Source of the DNA: Pantoea agglomerans NBRC 102470
GTDB lineage: Bacteria > Pseudomonadota > Gammaproteobacteria > Enterobacterales > Enterobacteriaceae
NCBI RefSeq assembly: GCF_001598475.1
Contig: NZ_BCZA01000002.1
Span: forward strand, 62,001 to 126,000
DNA: 64,000 bases
Direction of reading: 5' to 3'
Shown here: positions 36,029 to 47,581 of the stretch, in pieces
Layout of the letters: every line of letters begins with the position of its first letter
Numbering within the stretch: position 1 is the first letter of the stretch
The notes under the pieces: generated by a model
The model's database searches: none
What the model saw: only the letters and a program-made list of their open reading frames with translations
Told to the model about the DNA's origin: nothing
Program-made: the position numbers and the translations under genes

Positions 36029-37941
36029 TCCGTCTCCTTCACTTTACGCCTGGTTTTGCGCACCGGACGTTTCTGTCCGGTGGACGGTAATCCCCGAAAT
36101 GCATGCGCCGCAGGCTGCTGTCGCGCCTGCTGGATCAGACCGGTTAAGGTCTGCACCAGCGGCTGCATGAATTCATCATAACGGCAGGCCTTTTCGCTGA
36201 TACGCGTCAGTGTCGATTCCCACTGCGCCGTCATATCCGGGCGTGCTGCCAGATCGGGCAGGGAGTGAATCAGGGCGCGTCCGGCATCTGTAGAATTGAT
36301 ATAGCGGCCCTTCTTCACCAGGAAGCCACGACGAAACAGTAATTCGATAATGCCGGCGCGTGTGGCTTCCGTTCCTAAACCATCGGTCGCACGCAGTACT
36401 TTCTTTAATTCTTTATCCTGAACGAAACGGGCAATGCCGGTCATTGCAGAAAGAATGGTGGCATCGGTAAACGGGCGTGGCGGCTGGGTTTGCTTCGCCA
36501 GCACCTCTCCGCGCTCACACAGCAGCTCATCCCCTTTCGCTACCACCGGCAACGGCATGCCGTCGTTCTCTTCATCACGCTCTTTGTTGCCCAGCAGCGC
36601 ACGCCAGCCCGCTTCCGCCAGGAAGCGCGCTTTCGCCACGAATTTTCCGCCAGCAATATCAAGATCGATGACACATTTGCGGAATACCGCATCCGGGCAG
36701 AACTGCATCAGATACTGGCGCGCTACCAGTTCATAGATATGCTGCTCGTTTTCACTGAGCTTCACCGCGCTGGCACGGGCCGTTGGAATAATGGCGTGGT
36801 GGGCATCCACTTTTTTATCATCCCAGCAGCGATTTCTGCGATCGGCATCGAAATCTGCCGGTGGGGTCAGCTGTGACTGATGCGCCTGTATCGCCTTTAA
36901 CACCGCATGACGACCGGCAAAATGCTCTTCAGGCAGATAGCGGCTGTCCGAACGGGGATAGGTAATCAGTTTGTGGGTTTCGTAAAGCCGCTGGCAGGTA
37001 TCCAGCACCGTCTGCGCACTCAGCCCGTAACGTTTAGCGGCCTCGATCTGCAGGCTGGATAAGGAAAAGGGCAGCGGCGCCACCTCATTTTCGCGCTTAT
37101 CACTGTAAGCAGTGACGATCGCTGGCTGGCCCGTAATACGCGCCACCACATGCTCGGCCAGGGCGCGTTTGAGCAGGCGGCCCTCTTCATCCTGCCATGG
37201 TTCACAGGCTTCACTGGGGATCCAGCTGGCGATAAATCGGGCGCCGTCGGGCGTGAGGATGTGCGCCTTCACTTCGAAGTAATCTTTCGGCACGAAGTTT
37301 TCGATCTCTTCATCGCGCCGGACCACCAGCCCAAGCACCGGCGTCTGCACCCGGCCCACCGACAGTACGCCATCATAGCCTGCATTGCGTCCCAGCAGCG
37401 TCCAGGCGCGGGTCATGTTAATGCCATAGAGCCAGTCCGCCCGGGCGCGGGCCAGCGCCGAGACGCACAACGGAATAAACTCGCGATTTTCACGCAGGCG
37501 GTTCACTGCCCGATCCACCGCCTGAGGATTGAGGTCGTTAATCAGACAACGCTGCACCTTGCTGCGTTTTTCAGCCGGCAGGTTCAGGTAGTCGAGCACC
37601 TCATCCACCAGCAACTGCCCTTCCCGATCCGGGTCACCGGCATGCACCACTTCATTCGCCTGCGCCAGCAAGCCCTCAACCACTTTCAGTTGCTTAGCGA
37701 CCGAGGGACGCGGCTTTAGCTGCCATTTTTCCGGAATGATGGGTAAATCCGCCAGCGACCAGCGCGCATAACGGCTGTCATAACTGTCGGGTTGCGCCTG
37801 CTCCAGAAGATGGCCTACACACCAGGTGACGATCTGATCGTTGCCGCAGGCAATGAATCCATCACCACGTCGACGCGGTTTCGGCAGCACATCTGCGATA
37901 GCACGCCCCAGGCTCGGTTTTTCCGCAATAAACAAACGCAT
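36025..37941 (-). CDS. topB: DNA topoisomerase III
   Basis: A 638-aa type IA topoisomerase, close to the 653 aa of E. coli TopB. The TOPRIM start is [20 protein letters not shown] with the acidic motif [16 protein letters not shown] near 100. The active-site tyrosine lies in [16 protein letters not shown] near 328. The C terminus is short and basic ([17 protein letters not shown]). It decatenates DNA during replication and works with RecQ. selD, which lies between topB and ydjA in E. coli, is absent from the gap upstream. Confidence 0.97.
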   Translation of the reverse strand: MRLFIAEKPSLGRAIADVLPKPRRRGDGFIACGNDQIVTWCVGHLLEQAQPDSYDSRYARWSLADLPIIPEKWQLKPRPSVAKQLKVVEGLLAQANEVVHAGDPDREGQLLVDEVLDYLNLPAEKRSKVQRCLINDLNPQAVDRAVNRLRENREFIPLCVSALARARADWLYGINMTRAWTLLGRNAGYDGVLSVGRVQTPVLGLVVRRDEEIENFVPKDYFEVKAHILTPDGARFIASWIPSEACEPWQDEEGRLLKRALAEHVVARITGQPAIVTAYSDKRENEVAPLPFSLSSLQIEAAKRYGLSAQTVLDTCQRLYETHKLITYPRSDSRYLPEEHFAGRHAVLKAIQAHQSQLTPPADFDADRRNRCWDDKKVDAHHAIIPTARASAVKLSENEQHIYELVARQYLMQFCPDAVFRKCVIDLDIAGGKFVAKARFLAEAGWRALLGNKERDEENDGMPLPVVAKGDELLCERGEVLAKQTQPPRPFTDATILSAMTGIARFVQDKELKKVLRATDGLGTEATRAGIIELLFRRGFLVKKGRYINSTDAGRALIHSLPDLAARPDMTAQWESTLTRISEKACRYDEFMQPLVQTLTGLIQQARQQPAAHAFRGLPSTGQKRPVRKTRRKVKETE

Positions 37942-38138
37942 TGAATCAGGTAATCCTTAACATCAGGGGGAACGCAGTGATAACCGGTTGTCCGCTGTCG
38001 GTTTGAATACTGGGGCTATGTTAGCCTGGCAGGCCCGCTGGCGTAAGTGTGATGCGCGGCGTTAGCGATCGTTCGCACAGGAACCGTGCAAAAAGCAGGG
38101 CTGAAATGCACCCTGCCGGAACCGGACAAGCATTGTAG

Positions 38139-38690
38139 TCAGAAGTAACGGACGAAAGGCGCCGTGTCAGGTGGGAGCACCGTAGTGCTGGATTTCAGTT
38201 GCGGGGTGCCCAGATAGAGAAAGCCGACGATGGCATCCTGTTCGCGGCAGCCAAACCCCTGGCGTACCTGCTCGTCATCGGTCCAGGGACCACTGCGCCA
38301 GATACCGTTGTAACCCTGAGCGACGGCCGCCATCTGCATGGCCATCACTGCACAGCTTGCCGAGGCGATCTGCTCCCAGCGCGGCACTTTGTGGTGCGCT
38401 TCACAATGTGCCACCACCGTAATGATCATCGGTGCGCGAAACGGTGACTGGCTCGCTTTGTTAATCGCTTTTTCATCCAGCTGTTTATCGCGTGCTGCCT
38501 GCTCCAGCAGCTGGCTCAGCCGGTCGCGCCCCTCATTTTCCACAATGATAAAGCGCCAGGGTTGCAGCGTGCCGTGATCCGGGGCGCGCATGCCAGCCCG
38601 CAGGATATTTTCCAGTGCGTCACCCGCAGGTGCCGGCTCAGTCAGGCGTGAGGCCGAACGTCGGTTGACCAGTAACTCCAGTGCGTCCAT
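38139..38690 (-). CDS. ydjA: Nitroreductase-family protein YdjA
   Basis: A 183-aa FMN-dependent nitroreductase of the short YdjA type, equal in length to the E. coli enzyme. Flavin-binding parts are [20 protein letters not shown] near 6-25, [20 protein letters not shown] near 33, and [20 protein letters not shown] near 121. The natural substrate is unknown. Divergent from sppA, the same order as E. coli. Confidence 0.94.
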   Translation of the reverse strand: MDALELLVNRRSASRLTEPAPAGDALENILRAGMRAPDHGTLQPWRFIIVENEGRDRLSQLLEQAARDKQLDEKAINKASQSPFRAPMIITVVAHCEAHHKVPRWEQIASASCAVMAMQMAAVAQGYNGIWRSGPWTDDEQVRQGFGCREQDAIVGFLYLGTPQLKSSTTVLPPDTAPFVRYF

Positions 38691-38863
38691 GTTTCTCTCC
38701 CGATCTCTGTAATGTTGCAGTTATCCTGGCACAGGCAGATTTTTTGTAACAGTGCGCAGTGATTTCCTGCTGACTTTTAACACGCTGCTCTTTAGGATGA
38801 GCTCGTCGGGGAAGTCTGGTCCGCGCGGCGGCCACTTCCTGCTACATATTTATGGAGAGTCTG

Positions 38864-40726
38864 ATGCGCACATTGTGGCGAATAATTGCAGGTCTGTTCC
38901 GCTGGAGCTGGCGGGTACTGAATTTTATCAGGGAATTTATTCTGAATATTTTCCTGATTTTGTTGATTGTGGTGGGTGTAGGGATCTGGCTGCAGGTCAG
39001 CGGGTCGGGCGGCAGTTCAGCGCCGATTCAGCAAGGCGCACTGAAAGTGGATCTCAGCGGCGTGCTGGTGGATAAACCGTCGGTAAGCAATCGTCTGAGC
39101 AAAATTGGCCGCCAGCTGCTGGGTGCCAGCAGTGACCGCTTACAGGAAAATTCGCTGTTTGATGTGGTCGACGCTATTCGTCAGGCAAAAGATGACAGCA
39201 ACATTAAAGGCATGGTGCTCGATTTACGCGAATTTGCCGGTGGCGATCAGCCTTCACTGCAATATGTGGGTAAAGCGCTGCGCGAATTCCGCGACAGCGG
39301 CAAGCCGATTTATGCACTCGGCGACAGCTACAGCCAGGCGCAGTATTACCTTGCCAGCTACGCCACCAAAATCTATCTGTCGCCACAGGGCACCGTAGAT
39401 CTGCATGGTTTCGCCACCAACGGACTCTATTACAAAACCCTGCTGGAGAAGCTGAAAGTCACCTCACACGTCTTCCGTGTCGGGACCTACAAATCAGCGG
39501 TTGAGCCCTTCCTGCGTGACGACATGTCCCCTGCCGCACGGGATGCTGACAGCCGCTGGGTCGGTCAGCTGTGGCAGAACTACCTGAACACCGTGGCAGC
39601 GAACCGCCAGATTACGCCGGAGCAACTCTTCCCCGGTGCTGCTGCGATTATTGCCGGATTAAACGCCGTTAAAGGCGATACCGCGCAATATGCGCTGGAT
39701 AACAAGCTGGTCGATGCCCTGGGTTCACGTGCGGCAGCCGATCAGGAGCTGGTAAAAACCTTTGGTCTGGATAAGCAGAGCAACGATTACCGTAGCGTCA
39801 GCATCTATGACTACAGCGTGAAAACCACCTCCACGCAGCAGGATGGCAACATCGCGGTAGTCATGGCCAGCGGTGCCATCATGGATGGTGAAGAGACGCC
39901 GGGCAACGTCGGTGGCGACACGACGGCGGCGCAGATCCGCGATGCGCGTCTCGATCCGAAAATCAAAGCGATTATTCTGCGGGTGAACAGCCCGGGTGGC
40001 AGCGTCACCGCCTCGGAAGCGATTCGTGAAGAGCTGGCGGCAGCGCAGGCGGCCGGTAAGCCGATTGTGGTCTCGATGGGAGGCATGGCGGCGTCTGGCG
40101 GTTACTGGATCTCAACCCCTGCCAGCTACATTGTGGCGAACCCCAGCACGCTGACTGGCTCGATTGGCATCTTCGGCGTGATCAATACGCTGGAGAACAG
40201 CCTGGACAGTATTGGCGTGCACACCGACGGTGTTGCGACCTCACCGCTGGCGGATATCTCAACCACCAAAGCGCTGCCAACGGAAGTTCAGCAACTGATG
40301 CAGCTGACCATCGAAAATGGCTACCGCAACTTTGTCGGTCTGGTGGCGAAGTCACGTCATAAAACGCCAGAGCAGATTGATGCCATTGCACAGGGCCACG
40401 TCTGGACCGGCAGCGATGCGAAAGCCAATGGTCTGGTTGATGCACTGGGTGACTTCGATGATGCCGTGAAGAAGGCGGGCGAGCTGGCGAAAGTCAGTAA
40501 TCCGCAGCTGAGCTGGTATCAGGATGACCCGAGCTTCCTGGATATGATGCTGAGCCAGATGAACGCGTCGGTGCAGGCTGTCCTGCCTGATACGCTGAAA
40601 GCCTGGCTGCCAGCACCGATGCTGGATGTGATGAGTGCTATGAAAGCCCAGCCTGGTCTGTTCGACAAGCAGAACGATCCTCAGAACCGTTATGCATTCT
40701 GCCTGAACTGCGGCGAAGTGCGATAA
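38864..40726 (+). CDS. sppA: Signal peptide peptidase SppA (protease IV)
   Basis: A 620-aa inner-membrane serine protease that degrades cleaved signal peptides. The N-terminal anchor covers [20 protein letters not shown] near 29-48. The Ser-Lys dyad is split over the tandem repeats: general base Lys in [13 protein letters not shown] near 207 and nucleophile Ser in [13 protein letters not shown] near 407. Length matches E. coli (618). I start at 38864 ([10 protein letters not shown]), five bases after GGAG; an ATG four codons earlier is less likely. Confidence 0.96.
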   Translation: MRTLWRIIAGLFRWSWRVLNFIREFILNIFLILLIVVGVGIWLQVSGSGGSSAPIQQGALKVDLSGVLVDKPSVSNRLSKIGRQLLGASSDRLQENSLFDVVDAIRQAKDDSNIKGMVLDLREFAGGDQPSLQYVGKALREFRDSGKPIYALGDSYSQAQYYLASYATKIYLSPQGTVDLHGFATNGLYYKTLLEKLKVTSHVFRVGTYKSAVEPFLRDDMSPAARDADSRWVGQLWQNYLNTVAANRQITPEQLFPGAAAIIAGLNAVKGDTAQYALDNKLVDALGSRAAADQELVKTFGLDKQSNDYRSVSIYDYSVKTTSTQQDGNIAVVMASGAIMDGEETPGNVGGDTTAAQIRDARLDPKIKAIILRVNSPGGSVTASEAIREELAAAQAAGKPIVVSMGGMAASGGYWISTPASYIVANPSTLTGSIGIFGVINTLENSLDSIGVHTDGVATSPLADISTTKALPTEVQQLMQLTIENGYRNFVGLVAKSRHKTPEQIDAIAQGHVWTGSDAKANGLVDALGDFDDAVKKAGELAKVSNPQLSWYQDDPSFLDMMLSQMNASVQAVLPDTLKAWLPAPMLDVMSAMKAQPGLFDKQNDPQNRYAFCLNCGEVR

Positions 40727-40731
40727 ACCTC

Positions 40732-40760
40732 GCAGCCCGGCCGCTGGTCGGGCTGCTTTT
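40732..40760 (+). terminator. Terminator after sppA
   Basis: Stem GCAGCCCG (40732-40739) pairs with CGGGCTGC (40749-40756) across a nine-base loop, followed by TTTT. ansA starts about 50 bases later, so the two genes may be largely independent. Confidence 0.75.
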
Positions 40761-40811
40761 CCCCGCTATTCCCCTTATACTGCGCGTTTTATGGCGAGTC
40801 TGAGTTCTCTA

Positions 40812-41825
40812 ATGCAAAAGAAAAACATCTACGTAGCCTACACCGGCGGGACGATCGGTATGCAGCGTTCGGCGCAGGGTTATATTCCGGTCTCCGGACA
40901 CCTGCAGCAACAGCTGGCTAACATGCCGGAGTTCCACCGCCCTGAGATGCCTGATTTCACTATTCATGAGTATCAGCCGCTGATCGACTCTTCCGACATG
41001 ACCCCGCAGGACTGGCAGTCTATCGCAGAAGATATCCGTCAGAACTACGATCGCTATGATGGTTTTGTGATCCTGCATGGCACTGACACCATGGCATTTA
41101 CCGCCTCAGCACTCTCCTTTATGCTGGAAAATCTGGCCAAGCCGGTTATCGTCACGGGCTCGCAGATTCCGTTAGCGGAATTACGTTCAGATGGTCAGCA
41201 GAATCTCTTAAATTCGCTCTATGTGGCGGCCAACTATCCGATCAGCGAAGTGTCGCTGTTTTTCAATAACACGCTCTATCGCGGTAACCGGACCACCAAG
41301 GCACATGCAGACGGCTTCAACGCCTTTGCTTCGCCCAACCTCTCTGCGCTGCTGGAAGCGGGCATTCATATTCGTCGCCTCAATACACCGCCAGCCCCAG
41401 CCGGTCAGGGCGAACTGAAGGTTCACACCATTACGCCTCAGCCCATTGGCGTGGTCACCATCTATCCCGGCATTTCAGCCGACGTTGTACGTAACTTTCT
41501 GCGTCAGCCAGTCAAAGCATTGATCCTGCGCTCCTATGGTGTGGGTAATGCACCGCAGAACAAGGAATTTCTGGCAGAATTGCAGCAGGCCAGCGAGCGT
41601 GGCATCGTGGTGGTAAACCTCACCCAGTGTATTTCCGGCAAAGTGAATATGGGCGGATACGCTACCGGCAATGCGCTGGAACATGCTGGTGTCATCAGCG
41701 GATTTGACCTCACCGTGGAAGCGGCGCTGACAAAGCTACACTTTTTACTCAGCCAGGATCTTTCGGCCGATCAAATTCGAGCCAGAATGCAGCAGAATTT
41801 GCGCGGCGAACTGACTGAAGACTGA
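40812..41825 (+). CDS. ansA: L-asparaginase I (cytoplasmic)
   Basis: A 337-aa type I asparaginase that hydrolyses asparagine to aspartate and ammonia. The first catalytic Thr lies in VAYTGGTIGMQRS near 8 and the second in FVILHGTDTMAFTASALSFM near 82, with the Lys in a later conserved segment. LILRSYGVGNAPQNKEF near 239 is typical. No signal peptide is present. Start at 40812 gives the family's MQKK beginning; an ATG at 40791 would add seven residues. Neither start has a strong ribosome-binding site. pncA follows 16 bases later. Confidence 0.95.
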   Translation: MQKKNIYVAYTGGTIGMQRSAQGYIPVSGHLQQQLANMPEFHRPEMPDFTIHEYQPLIDSSDMTPQDWQSIAEDIRQNYDRYDGFVILHGTDTMAFTASALSFMLENLAKPVIVTGSQIPLAELRSDGQQNLLNSLYVAANYPISEVSLFFNNTLYRGNRTTKAHADGFNAFASPNLSALLEAGIHIRRLNTPPAPAGQGELKVHTITPQPIGVVTIYPGISADVVRNFLRQPVKALILRSYGVGNAPQNKEFLAELQQASERGIVVVNLTQCISGKVNMGGYATGNALEHAGVISGFDLTVEAALTKLHFLLSQDLSADQIRARMQQNLRGELTED

Positions 41826-41841
41826 AACGGAGCGATATGTA

Positions 41842-42450
41842 ATGAAGCGGGCACTCATCATTATTGATATTCAGAACGATTTTTGCCCCGGCGGCCCGAT
41901 GGCAGTCCATGAGGGCGACCATACGGTCGAGGTGGCAAATCGTTATGCGCGACTGTTCCGTGAAAACGGTGAATGCGTACTGGCACTGCAGGACTGGCAT
42001 CCGGCGAATCACGGCAGCTTTGCCTCGGTTTCCGGCGAGCCGGTCTACACGCTGGGCGAGTTAAATGGTCTGGCCCAGATCTGGTGGCCCGATCACGGCA
42101 TTCAGGGCTCGACTGGCGCTGATTTTCATCCGGGTCTCGATCGCTCACTGTTCGATGCGACGTTCCATAAGGGCCAGGATCAGGATGTCGACAGCTATAG
42201 CGCCTTTTTTGACAATGGCCATCGCCGTAAGACCGAGCTGGACAGCTGGCTGCGTGAGCGTGGGATCACCCATCTGGTGATGCTGGGACTGGCGACGGAT
42301 TACTGCGTAAAATATAGCGTGCTGGATGCGCTGGAGCTGGGTTATCACGTTGAGGTGGTTAAAGAGGGCTGCCGGGGCGTCAATCTGAATCCCGAGGACA
42401 GCGAAATTGCCTTTGCCCAGATGACCGCTCAGGGCGCGATTCTGATTTAA
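41842..42450 (+). CDS. pncA: Nicotinamidase
   Basis: A 202-aa isochorismatase-fold hydrolase converting nicotinamide to nicotinate for NAD salvage. The catalytic triad is visible: Asp in IIDIQNDFCPGG near 10, Lys in TFHKGQDQDVDSYSAFFDNG near 112, and Cys in LGLATDYCVKYSVLDAL near 155. The metal-binding segment is LQDWHPANHGSFAS near 48. It follows ansA closely, as in E. coli, and probably shares its message. Confidence 0.96.
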   Translation: MKRALIIIDIQNDFCPGGPMAVHEGDHTVEVANRYARLFRENGECVLALQDWHPANHGSFASVSGEPVYTLGELNGLAQIWWPDHGIQGSTGADFHPGLDRSLFDATFHKGQDQDVDSYSAFFDNGHRRKTELDSWLRERGITHLVMLGLATDYCVKYSVLDALELGYHVEVVKEGCRGVNLNPEDSEIAFAQMTAQGAILI

Positions 42451-42455
42451 AATGG

Positions 42456-42481
42456 AGCTGGCATGACGCCAGCTTTTTTTT
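42456..42481. terminator. Terminator between pncA and yeaC
   Basis: Stem AGCTGGC (42456-42462) pairs with GCCAGCT (42468-42474) with loop ATGAC, followed by a run of T overlapping the end of yeaC. It fits a pncA terminator; its T run and the last bases of the convergent yeaC overlap. Confidence 0.82.
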
Positions 42482-42761
42482 AATGCAGATGGATGCGGGT
42501 CACGTCAGGGTCAATTCCAAACTCTTCTTTGAGCTCTTTTTTCGACTTCATCACCATTTCGCCACCTTTGCCGATGGTCATGTGCTGGGGCGCGTCGTTG
42601 TGCCGCGCCTGCCACATCATGACCAGCTGCAGGCAATTGTCGCGCTGCTCCTGAGTCAGTGCCACGCCATCCGGCCACTTACCAATCTCAACCGCCGTGG
42701 CAAGACGCTGATAGACTTCAGGCGTCATCGATGCAAGCATTGCTTCAAGCTGTTCCTTCAT
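42480..42761 (-). CDS. yeaC: DUF1315 protein YeaC
   Basis: A 93-aa cytoplasmic protein of the DUF1315 family. It matches E. coli YeaC across MTPEVYQRLATAVEIGKWPD and GVALTQEQRDNCLQLVMMWQ, then ARHNDAPQHMTIGKGGEMVM. The C-terminal tail is histidine-ended and differs from E. coli. Function is unknown. It starts five bases after the msrB stop with AAGGGTAAAGG upstream, so the two genes are one operon. Confidence 0.92.
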   Translation of the reverse strand: MKEQLEAMLASMTPEVYQRLATAVEIGKWPDGVALTQEQRDNCLQLVMMWQARHNDAPQHMTIGKGGEMVMKSKKELKEEFGIDPDVTRIHLH

Positions 42762-42766
42762 CGCCT

Positions 42767-43177
42767 TTACCCTTTGGTCTGTTCGCCCTGCTCGTCGGTG
42801 AAATTCAGCGAGGCGGAGTTAACACAATAGCGTTCGCCGGTCGGCTGCGGGCCGTCAGGGAAGACATGTCCCAGGTGCGCATCGCAGCTGCCACAGCGGA
42901 TCTCAATACGCTGCATACCGTGTGAATCATCTTCAATATAGCGAATCGCATCATCACTGACCGGCTGGTAGAAACTGGGCCAGCCACAGCCAGAGTCATA
43001 CTTCGTCTCAGAGAGAAAAAGTGGCGCCTCACAGATCAGACAGTGGTAGATCCCTTCCTGCTTGTTGTGCAGCAGTGCGCCGCTGTAAGGCGGTTCCGTT
43101 CCGCGTTGCTGAGTGACGTAGCGTTGCATTTCGGTCAACTGTGCAATTTTTGCTTCGGGTGCGGTGTCTTTAGCCAT
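42767..43177 (-). CDS. msrB: Peptide-methionine (R)-S-oxide reductase
   Basis: A 136-aa repair enzyme that reduces methionine-R-sulfoxide in proteins. Zinc ligands are the two CxxC pairs in [12 protein letters not shown] near 45 and [16 protein letters not shown] near 93, and the nucleophile lies in [12 protein letters not shown] near 117. ATKYDS-type substrate residues appear as [16 protein letters not shown] near 59. It is divergent from gapA and leads the msrB-yeaC pair. Confidence 0.95.
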   Translation of the reverse strand: MAKDTAPEAKIAQLTEMQRYVTQQRGTEPPYSGALLHNKQEGIYHCLICEAPLFLSETKYDSGCGWPSFYQPVSDDAIRYIEDDSHGMQRIEIRCGSCDAHLGHVFPDGPQPTGERYCVNSASLNFTDEQGEQTKG

Positions 43178-44517
<1,340 letters not shown>

Positions 44518-44542
44518 GGCAGTCAGACATCATTGAGAATAA

Positions 44543-44567
44543 GGGCGACTTCGGTCGCCCTTTTTTT
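44543..44567 (+). terminator. Terminator after gapA
   Basis: Stem GGGCGAC (44543-44549) pairs with GTCGCCC (44554-44560) over a UUCG tetraloop, with seven T after it. UUCG loops are unusually stable, and this is a strong terminator. yeaD begins 25 bases later. Confidence 0.92.
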
Positions 44568-44591
44568 GATCCGCACAGGAAGGAATCGAAC

Positions 44592-45491
44592 ATGCAAGAT
44601 AAACTGTTTTCTCTGCCGGTGGTCACGCAGATCTCCCCTTACCTCACCCAGCGCCAGATAGGTGAACTCCCCGCCATTGTTGTGAGTCACCCTAAAGTGC
44701 GGGCAGCCATTACGCTTCAGGGCGCGCACCTCATCGCCTGGCAACCCAGCGGCGAAAAGCCGGTACTCTGGCTGAGTGATAAGAGTCTCTTTGCACCGGG
44801 TAAGGCGATTCGTGGCGGCGTTCCGATCTGCTGGCCGTGGTTCGGCCCGGCGGGCGAACCGGCACACGGCTTTGCGCGGGTTCAGCCGTGGAAGCTCACG
44901 GCGCATGATGAAAATGAAGAGGGCGTCATGCTGACGCTGGTGCTGGAGAGCAACCCTCAGACGCTGAAGCTCTGGCCGCATGAATTCACCCTGATTGCCC
45001 GCTTCCGGCTGGGCCAGCATTGTGAGATTGAGCTGGAAGCCTATGGTGACTTTGAAGCGACTGCGGCTCTGCACAGCTACTTTACCGTCAGCGACATCAA
45101 CGGTGTGGAAGTCTCGGGTCTGGGCAATAGCTATATCGACAAAGTCAACAACGGCGAGGTGGCCAGCAGCGACGGCAAACAGCGTTATCCAGGACGCATC
45201 GACCGTATCTTTACCGCAGCAGAAGATTGCTCAGTAATTAATGATACTGCGGGCGAGCGGCAGATCGAGGTGTACCACCATCATCATAGTGACGTTGTCA
45301 CGTGGAATCCGGGTGTGGAACTCTCCTGCAGCATGACGGATATGGCGAATGAGGGCTATAAGACCATGGTCTGTGTGGAGACGGCGCGTATCAGCAAACC
45401 GTTACGCAGCGCGGGAGAGAAACCGGCACGACTGGCTACGACGTTCCGCCTCAAAAAGAAAGCCGCAGCCAGCGATAACGTTAACGGCTAA
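44592..45491 (+). CDS. yeaD: Glucose-6-phosphate 1-epimerase / hexose-6-phosphate mutarotase YeaD
   Basis: A 299-aa mutarotase-like (aldose 1-epimerase fold) enzyme that interconverts anomers of hexose-6-phosphates. Conserved sites are QGAHLIAWQPSGEKPVLWLS near 43, GVPICWPWFGPAGEPAHGFA near 75 and ALHSYFTVSDINGVEV near 158, which holds a catalytic His. It follows gapA as in E. coli, although a terminator separates them. Its TAA overlaps the end of the convergent yeaE by four bases. Confidence 0.94.
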   Translation: MQDKLFSLPVVTQISPYLTQRQIGELPAIVVSHPKVRAAITLQGAHLIAWQPSGEKPVLWLSDKSLFAPGKAIRGGVPICWPWFGPAGEPAHGFARVQPWKLTAHDENEEGVMLTLVLESNPQTLKLWPHEFTLIARFRLGQHCEIELEAYGDFEATAALHSYFTVSDINGVEVSGLGNSYIDKVNNGEVASSDGKQRYPGRIDRIFTAAEDCSVINDTAGERQIEVYHHHHSDVVTWNPGVELSCSMTDMANEGYKTMVCVETARISKPLRSAGEKPARLATTFRLKKKAAASDNVNG

Positions 45492-46339
45492 ACAATATCC
45501 AGCGGTGACTTATGCTGTGGCGCTGGCCAGGCGCGATCGATGAGCTGCAAATCCTCATCGGTCAGTTTCACCTCCAGCGCCGCCGCATTTTCCTGAACGT
45601 GGGCCACTGAACTGGCTTTAGGAATGGCAATCACCCCTGGCTGACGAATCACCCAGGCCAGCAGTAATTGCGCCACGCTGATGCCCTTCTGCTGTGCAAT
45701 CTGAGTCAGCTGCGGATCGGTGAAGAGTGAGTCACGTAGCCGTCCGGCCTGGGCCAGCGGACAGTAGGCCATGACCGGTACGCCACGCTGCTGACATGCC
45801 GGCAGCAGATCAAATTCAATGCCGCGTGAAGCCAGATGATAGAGCACCTGATTGGTCGCGCAGGCCTCGCCCTTCTCTTCATCCCACAGTTCGGCCATAT
45901 CATCGGTGTCAAAATTCGATACGCCCCAGTGCCGAATTTTGCCCTGCTGCTGCAGGCGTTCCATGGCGCGCAGTGTCTCTTCCAGCGGAATATTGCCGCG
46001 CCAGTGCAACAGGTAGAGATCGAGATAATCGGTTTGCAGACGGCGCAGGCTGCGCTCACAGGCTGCAATGGCATCCACTTCGCCCGCATTCCACGGATAA
46101 ACTTTGGAGACCAGCAGCGCCCGGTCGCGACGGCCCAGCAGTGCCTGTCCGACCACCTCTTCAGCTCCGCCATCTGCATACATTTCTGCAGTATCGATAA
46201 GCTGTAAGCCGTACTCAAGACCCGCCTGCAATGCAGCGACTTCATCAGCCCGCTGCGCCGGGTTTTCACCCATATACCAGGTGCCCTGACCGATCACCGG
46301 CAGATCGCTAAAACCGGCAAAGTTAATCGTGTTACGCAT
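45488..46339 (-). CDS. yeaE: Aldo/keto reductase YeaE
   Basis: A 283-aa NADPH-dependent aldo/keto reductase; E. coli YeaE (284 aa) reduces methylglyoxal. The catalytic tetrad is seen as Asp and Tyr in LIDTAEMYADGGAEEVVG near 48, Lys in ALLVSKVYPWNAGEV near 76, and His in LYLLHWRGNIPLEETL near 111. The C terminus has IPKASSVAHVQENAAALE near 242, which binds the cofactor phosphate. I start at 46339 (MRNTINFAGF) because GGGAGAGCAGA precedes it; the longer frame adds a poor leader. Confidence 0.94.
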   Translation of the reverse strand: MRNTINFAGFSDLPVIGQGTWYMGENPAQRADEVAALQAGLEYGLQLIDTAEMYADGGAEEVVGQALLGRRDRALLVSKVYPWNAGEVDAIAACERSLRRLQTDYLDLYLLHWRGNIPLEETLRAMERLQQQGKIRHWGVSNFDTDDMAELWDEEKGEACATNQVLYHLASRGIEFDLLPACQQRGVPVMAYCPLAQAGRLRDSLFTDPQLTQIAQQKGISVAQLLLAWVIRQPGVIAIPKASSVAHVQENAAALEVKLTDEDLQLIDRAWPAPQHKSPLDIV

Positions 46340-46378
46340 TCTGCTCTCCCGCCCCATTCTGAGGCCCTGTAAAAGAAC

Positions 46379-46399
46379 AGAGGGCAATAAATGCCCTCT
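46379..46399. terminator. Terminator between mipA and yeaE
   Basis: An 8-bp stem, AGAGGGCA (46379-46386) with TGCCCTCT (46392-46399), has the loop ATAAA. It follows mipA, which reads toward it on the minus strand, with a T-rich tail on that strand as well (GTTCTTTTA). Confidence 0.75.
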
Positions 46400-46411
46400 T
46401 TTGGTGCGTTG

Positions 46412-47161
46412 TCAGAAGGTATAGCTGACACCCGTCCAGATTAACGCCTGCCCGCTTTTATCAATCATCGGGCTGTCTTTGATTTCGCTGTCGAAACGGA
46501 TATAACGCCCCATAACGCTGGCATTCCACTGCGGCGCAATCTGATAGCTGGCGCTCAGTTCCACATAAGGTGACCAGCTGTCATCCGGGTTGTAACGGCT
46601 GATGCCGGTACGGGCGCTTTCATGCCCGGATACCCCATAGTAATAACGGTTTTGATTGGCGCTGTTCCACGTGGCCCCGATGCCCGGCGTCAGGCTGAAG
46701 TCACCCATCTGGAAGCGATAGAGGTATGTCAGGTCCCAGATCATCCCGTTGCTGTTATTGAGCACATCACCCAGTAATGAGGTACGGACAATCCCCCAGT
46801 CAGCGGTGTGACGATAGGTTGCGCCACCCATCAGCGTCATGCGGCGTTTATCCAGCCCTTTCATGTCGCCCAGGTCGTTGTCGCTGGGTTTGTACTCCTG
46901 CGGTGACCCCAGCAGCGTCAGTGACAGCTGGTTCTGAGGATCTTTCCACAGGTAGTAGCCGCCCTGCAGGCTGCGGAACCAGAAGTCTTCACCCTCGTAA
47001 TTGATAACCGGAAGCGGGATATACCGGTCCTGGCCGCCGCGATAAGGTGAATCGGCATAGATGACCGATGCGCCAATGGAAAGCGGTGCGGCATTCGCGT
47101 GCGTGGCCAGTAAATAACAGGGCAGAAGTGCAACAAGCGTCTTAAATTTGAATTGGTTCAC
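46412..47161 (-). CDS. mipA: MltA-interacting outer-membrane protein MipA
   Basis: A 249-aa MipA/OmpV-family barrel. The signal peptide is NQFKFKTLVALLPCYLLATH plus ANA, cleaved near residue 24. The barrel carries ADSPYRGGQDRYIPLPVINY near 35, RRMTLMGGATYRHTADWG near 108 and ends FDSEIKDSPMIDKSGQALIW then TGVSYTF with the C-terminal Phe. In E. coli it scaffolds MltA and PBP1b for murein growth. Divergent from yeaG. Confidence 0.93.
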   Translation of the reverse strand: MNQFKFKTLVALLPCYLLATHANAAPLSIGASVIYADSPYRGGQDRYIPLPVINYEGEDFWFRSLQGGYYLWKDPQNQLSLTLLGSPQEYKPSDNDLGDMKGLDKRRMTLMGGATYRHTADWGIVRTSLLGDVLNNSNGMIWDLTYLYRFQMGDFSLTPGIGATWNSANQNRYYYGVSGHESARTGISRYNPDDSWSPYVELSASYQIAPQWNASVMGRYIRFDSEIKDSPMIDKSGQALIWTGVSYTF

Positions 47162-47374
47162 AATTTATTCATTCCATAAATATAACAATCAAACAGGAAG
47201 TCTAACGTTTTTTCACGGCTGGATTAACTTATATCGAAATCCTTTAAGTGACTGATCGATGAAAGTGGCATTAAAGGTTAAAAACACGTTAAGTTAAAGC
47301 ATCACCCATAAGAACGCATCTCACAACAGACCCGCTGTACAGTTGATCTTCCCCTCATTAACCCAAACCCGTGG

Positions 47375-47386
47375 AGGAAATTTCCT
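47375..47386. repeat. 12-bp palindrome in the mipA-yeaG intergenic region
   Basis: AGGAAATTTCCT is a perfect dyad, about 90 bases ahead of the sigma-54 promoter of yeaG. It may be an activator site but does not match the NtrC consensus. Confidence 0.35.
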
Positions 47387-47475
47387 AGAAGCCATCTACA
47401 GTTAGAAGTAACAGCAGACATTTTGTACGAGCAGAGTAACCATAAAAGTTGTGTATCCCGATAAGAAAGATCAGG

Positions 47476-47492
47476 TTGGCATAAGGGTTGCT
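47476..47492 (+). promoter_or_regulatory. Sigma-54 promoter of yeaG-yeaH
   Basis: TTGGCATAAGGGTTGCT has GG at 47478-47479 and GC at 47490-47491 with exactly ten bases between them, and matches the -24/-12 consensus TGGCAC-N5-TTGC except at two less conserved places. It lies 90 bases ahead of the yeaG ATG. E. coli yeaGH is also driven by sigma-54 (with NtrC) and by sigma-S. Confidence 0.82.
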
Positions 47493-47581
47493 GTACTCAA
47501 CAGAGAATATCTTCCGGGAGCTGCTATAAGCCTCTAATTACGCTCCTTACCTGTGCTAAAAACGAAAGGACGGGCATCGCT

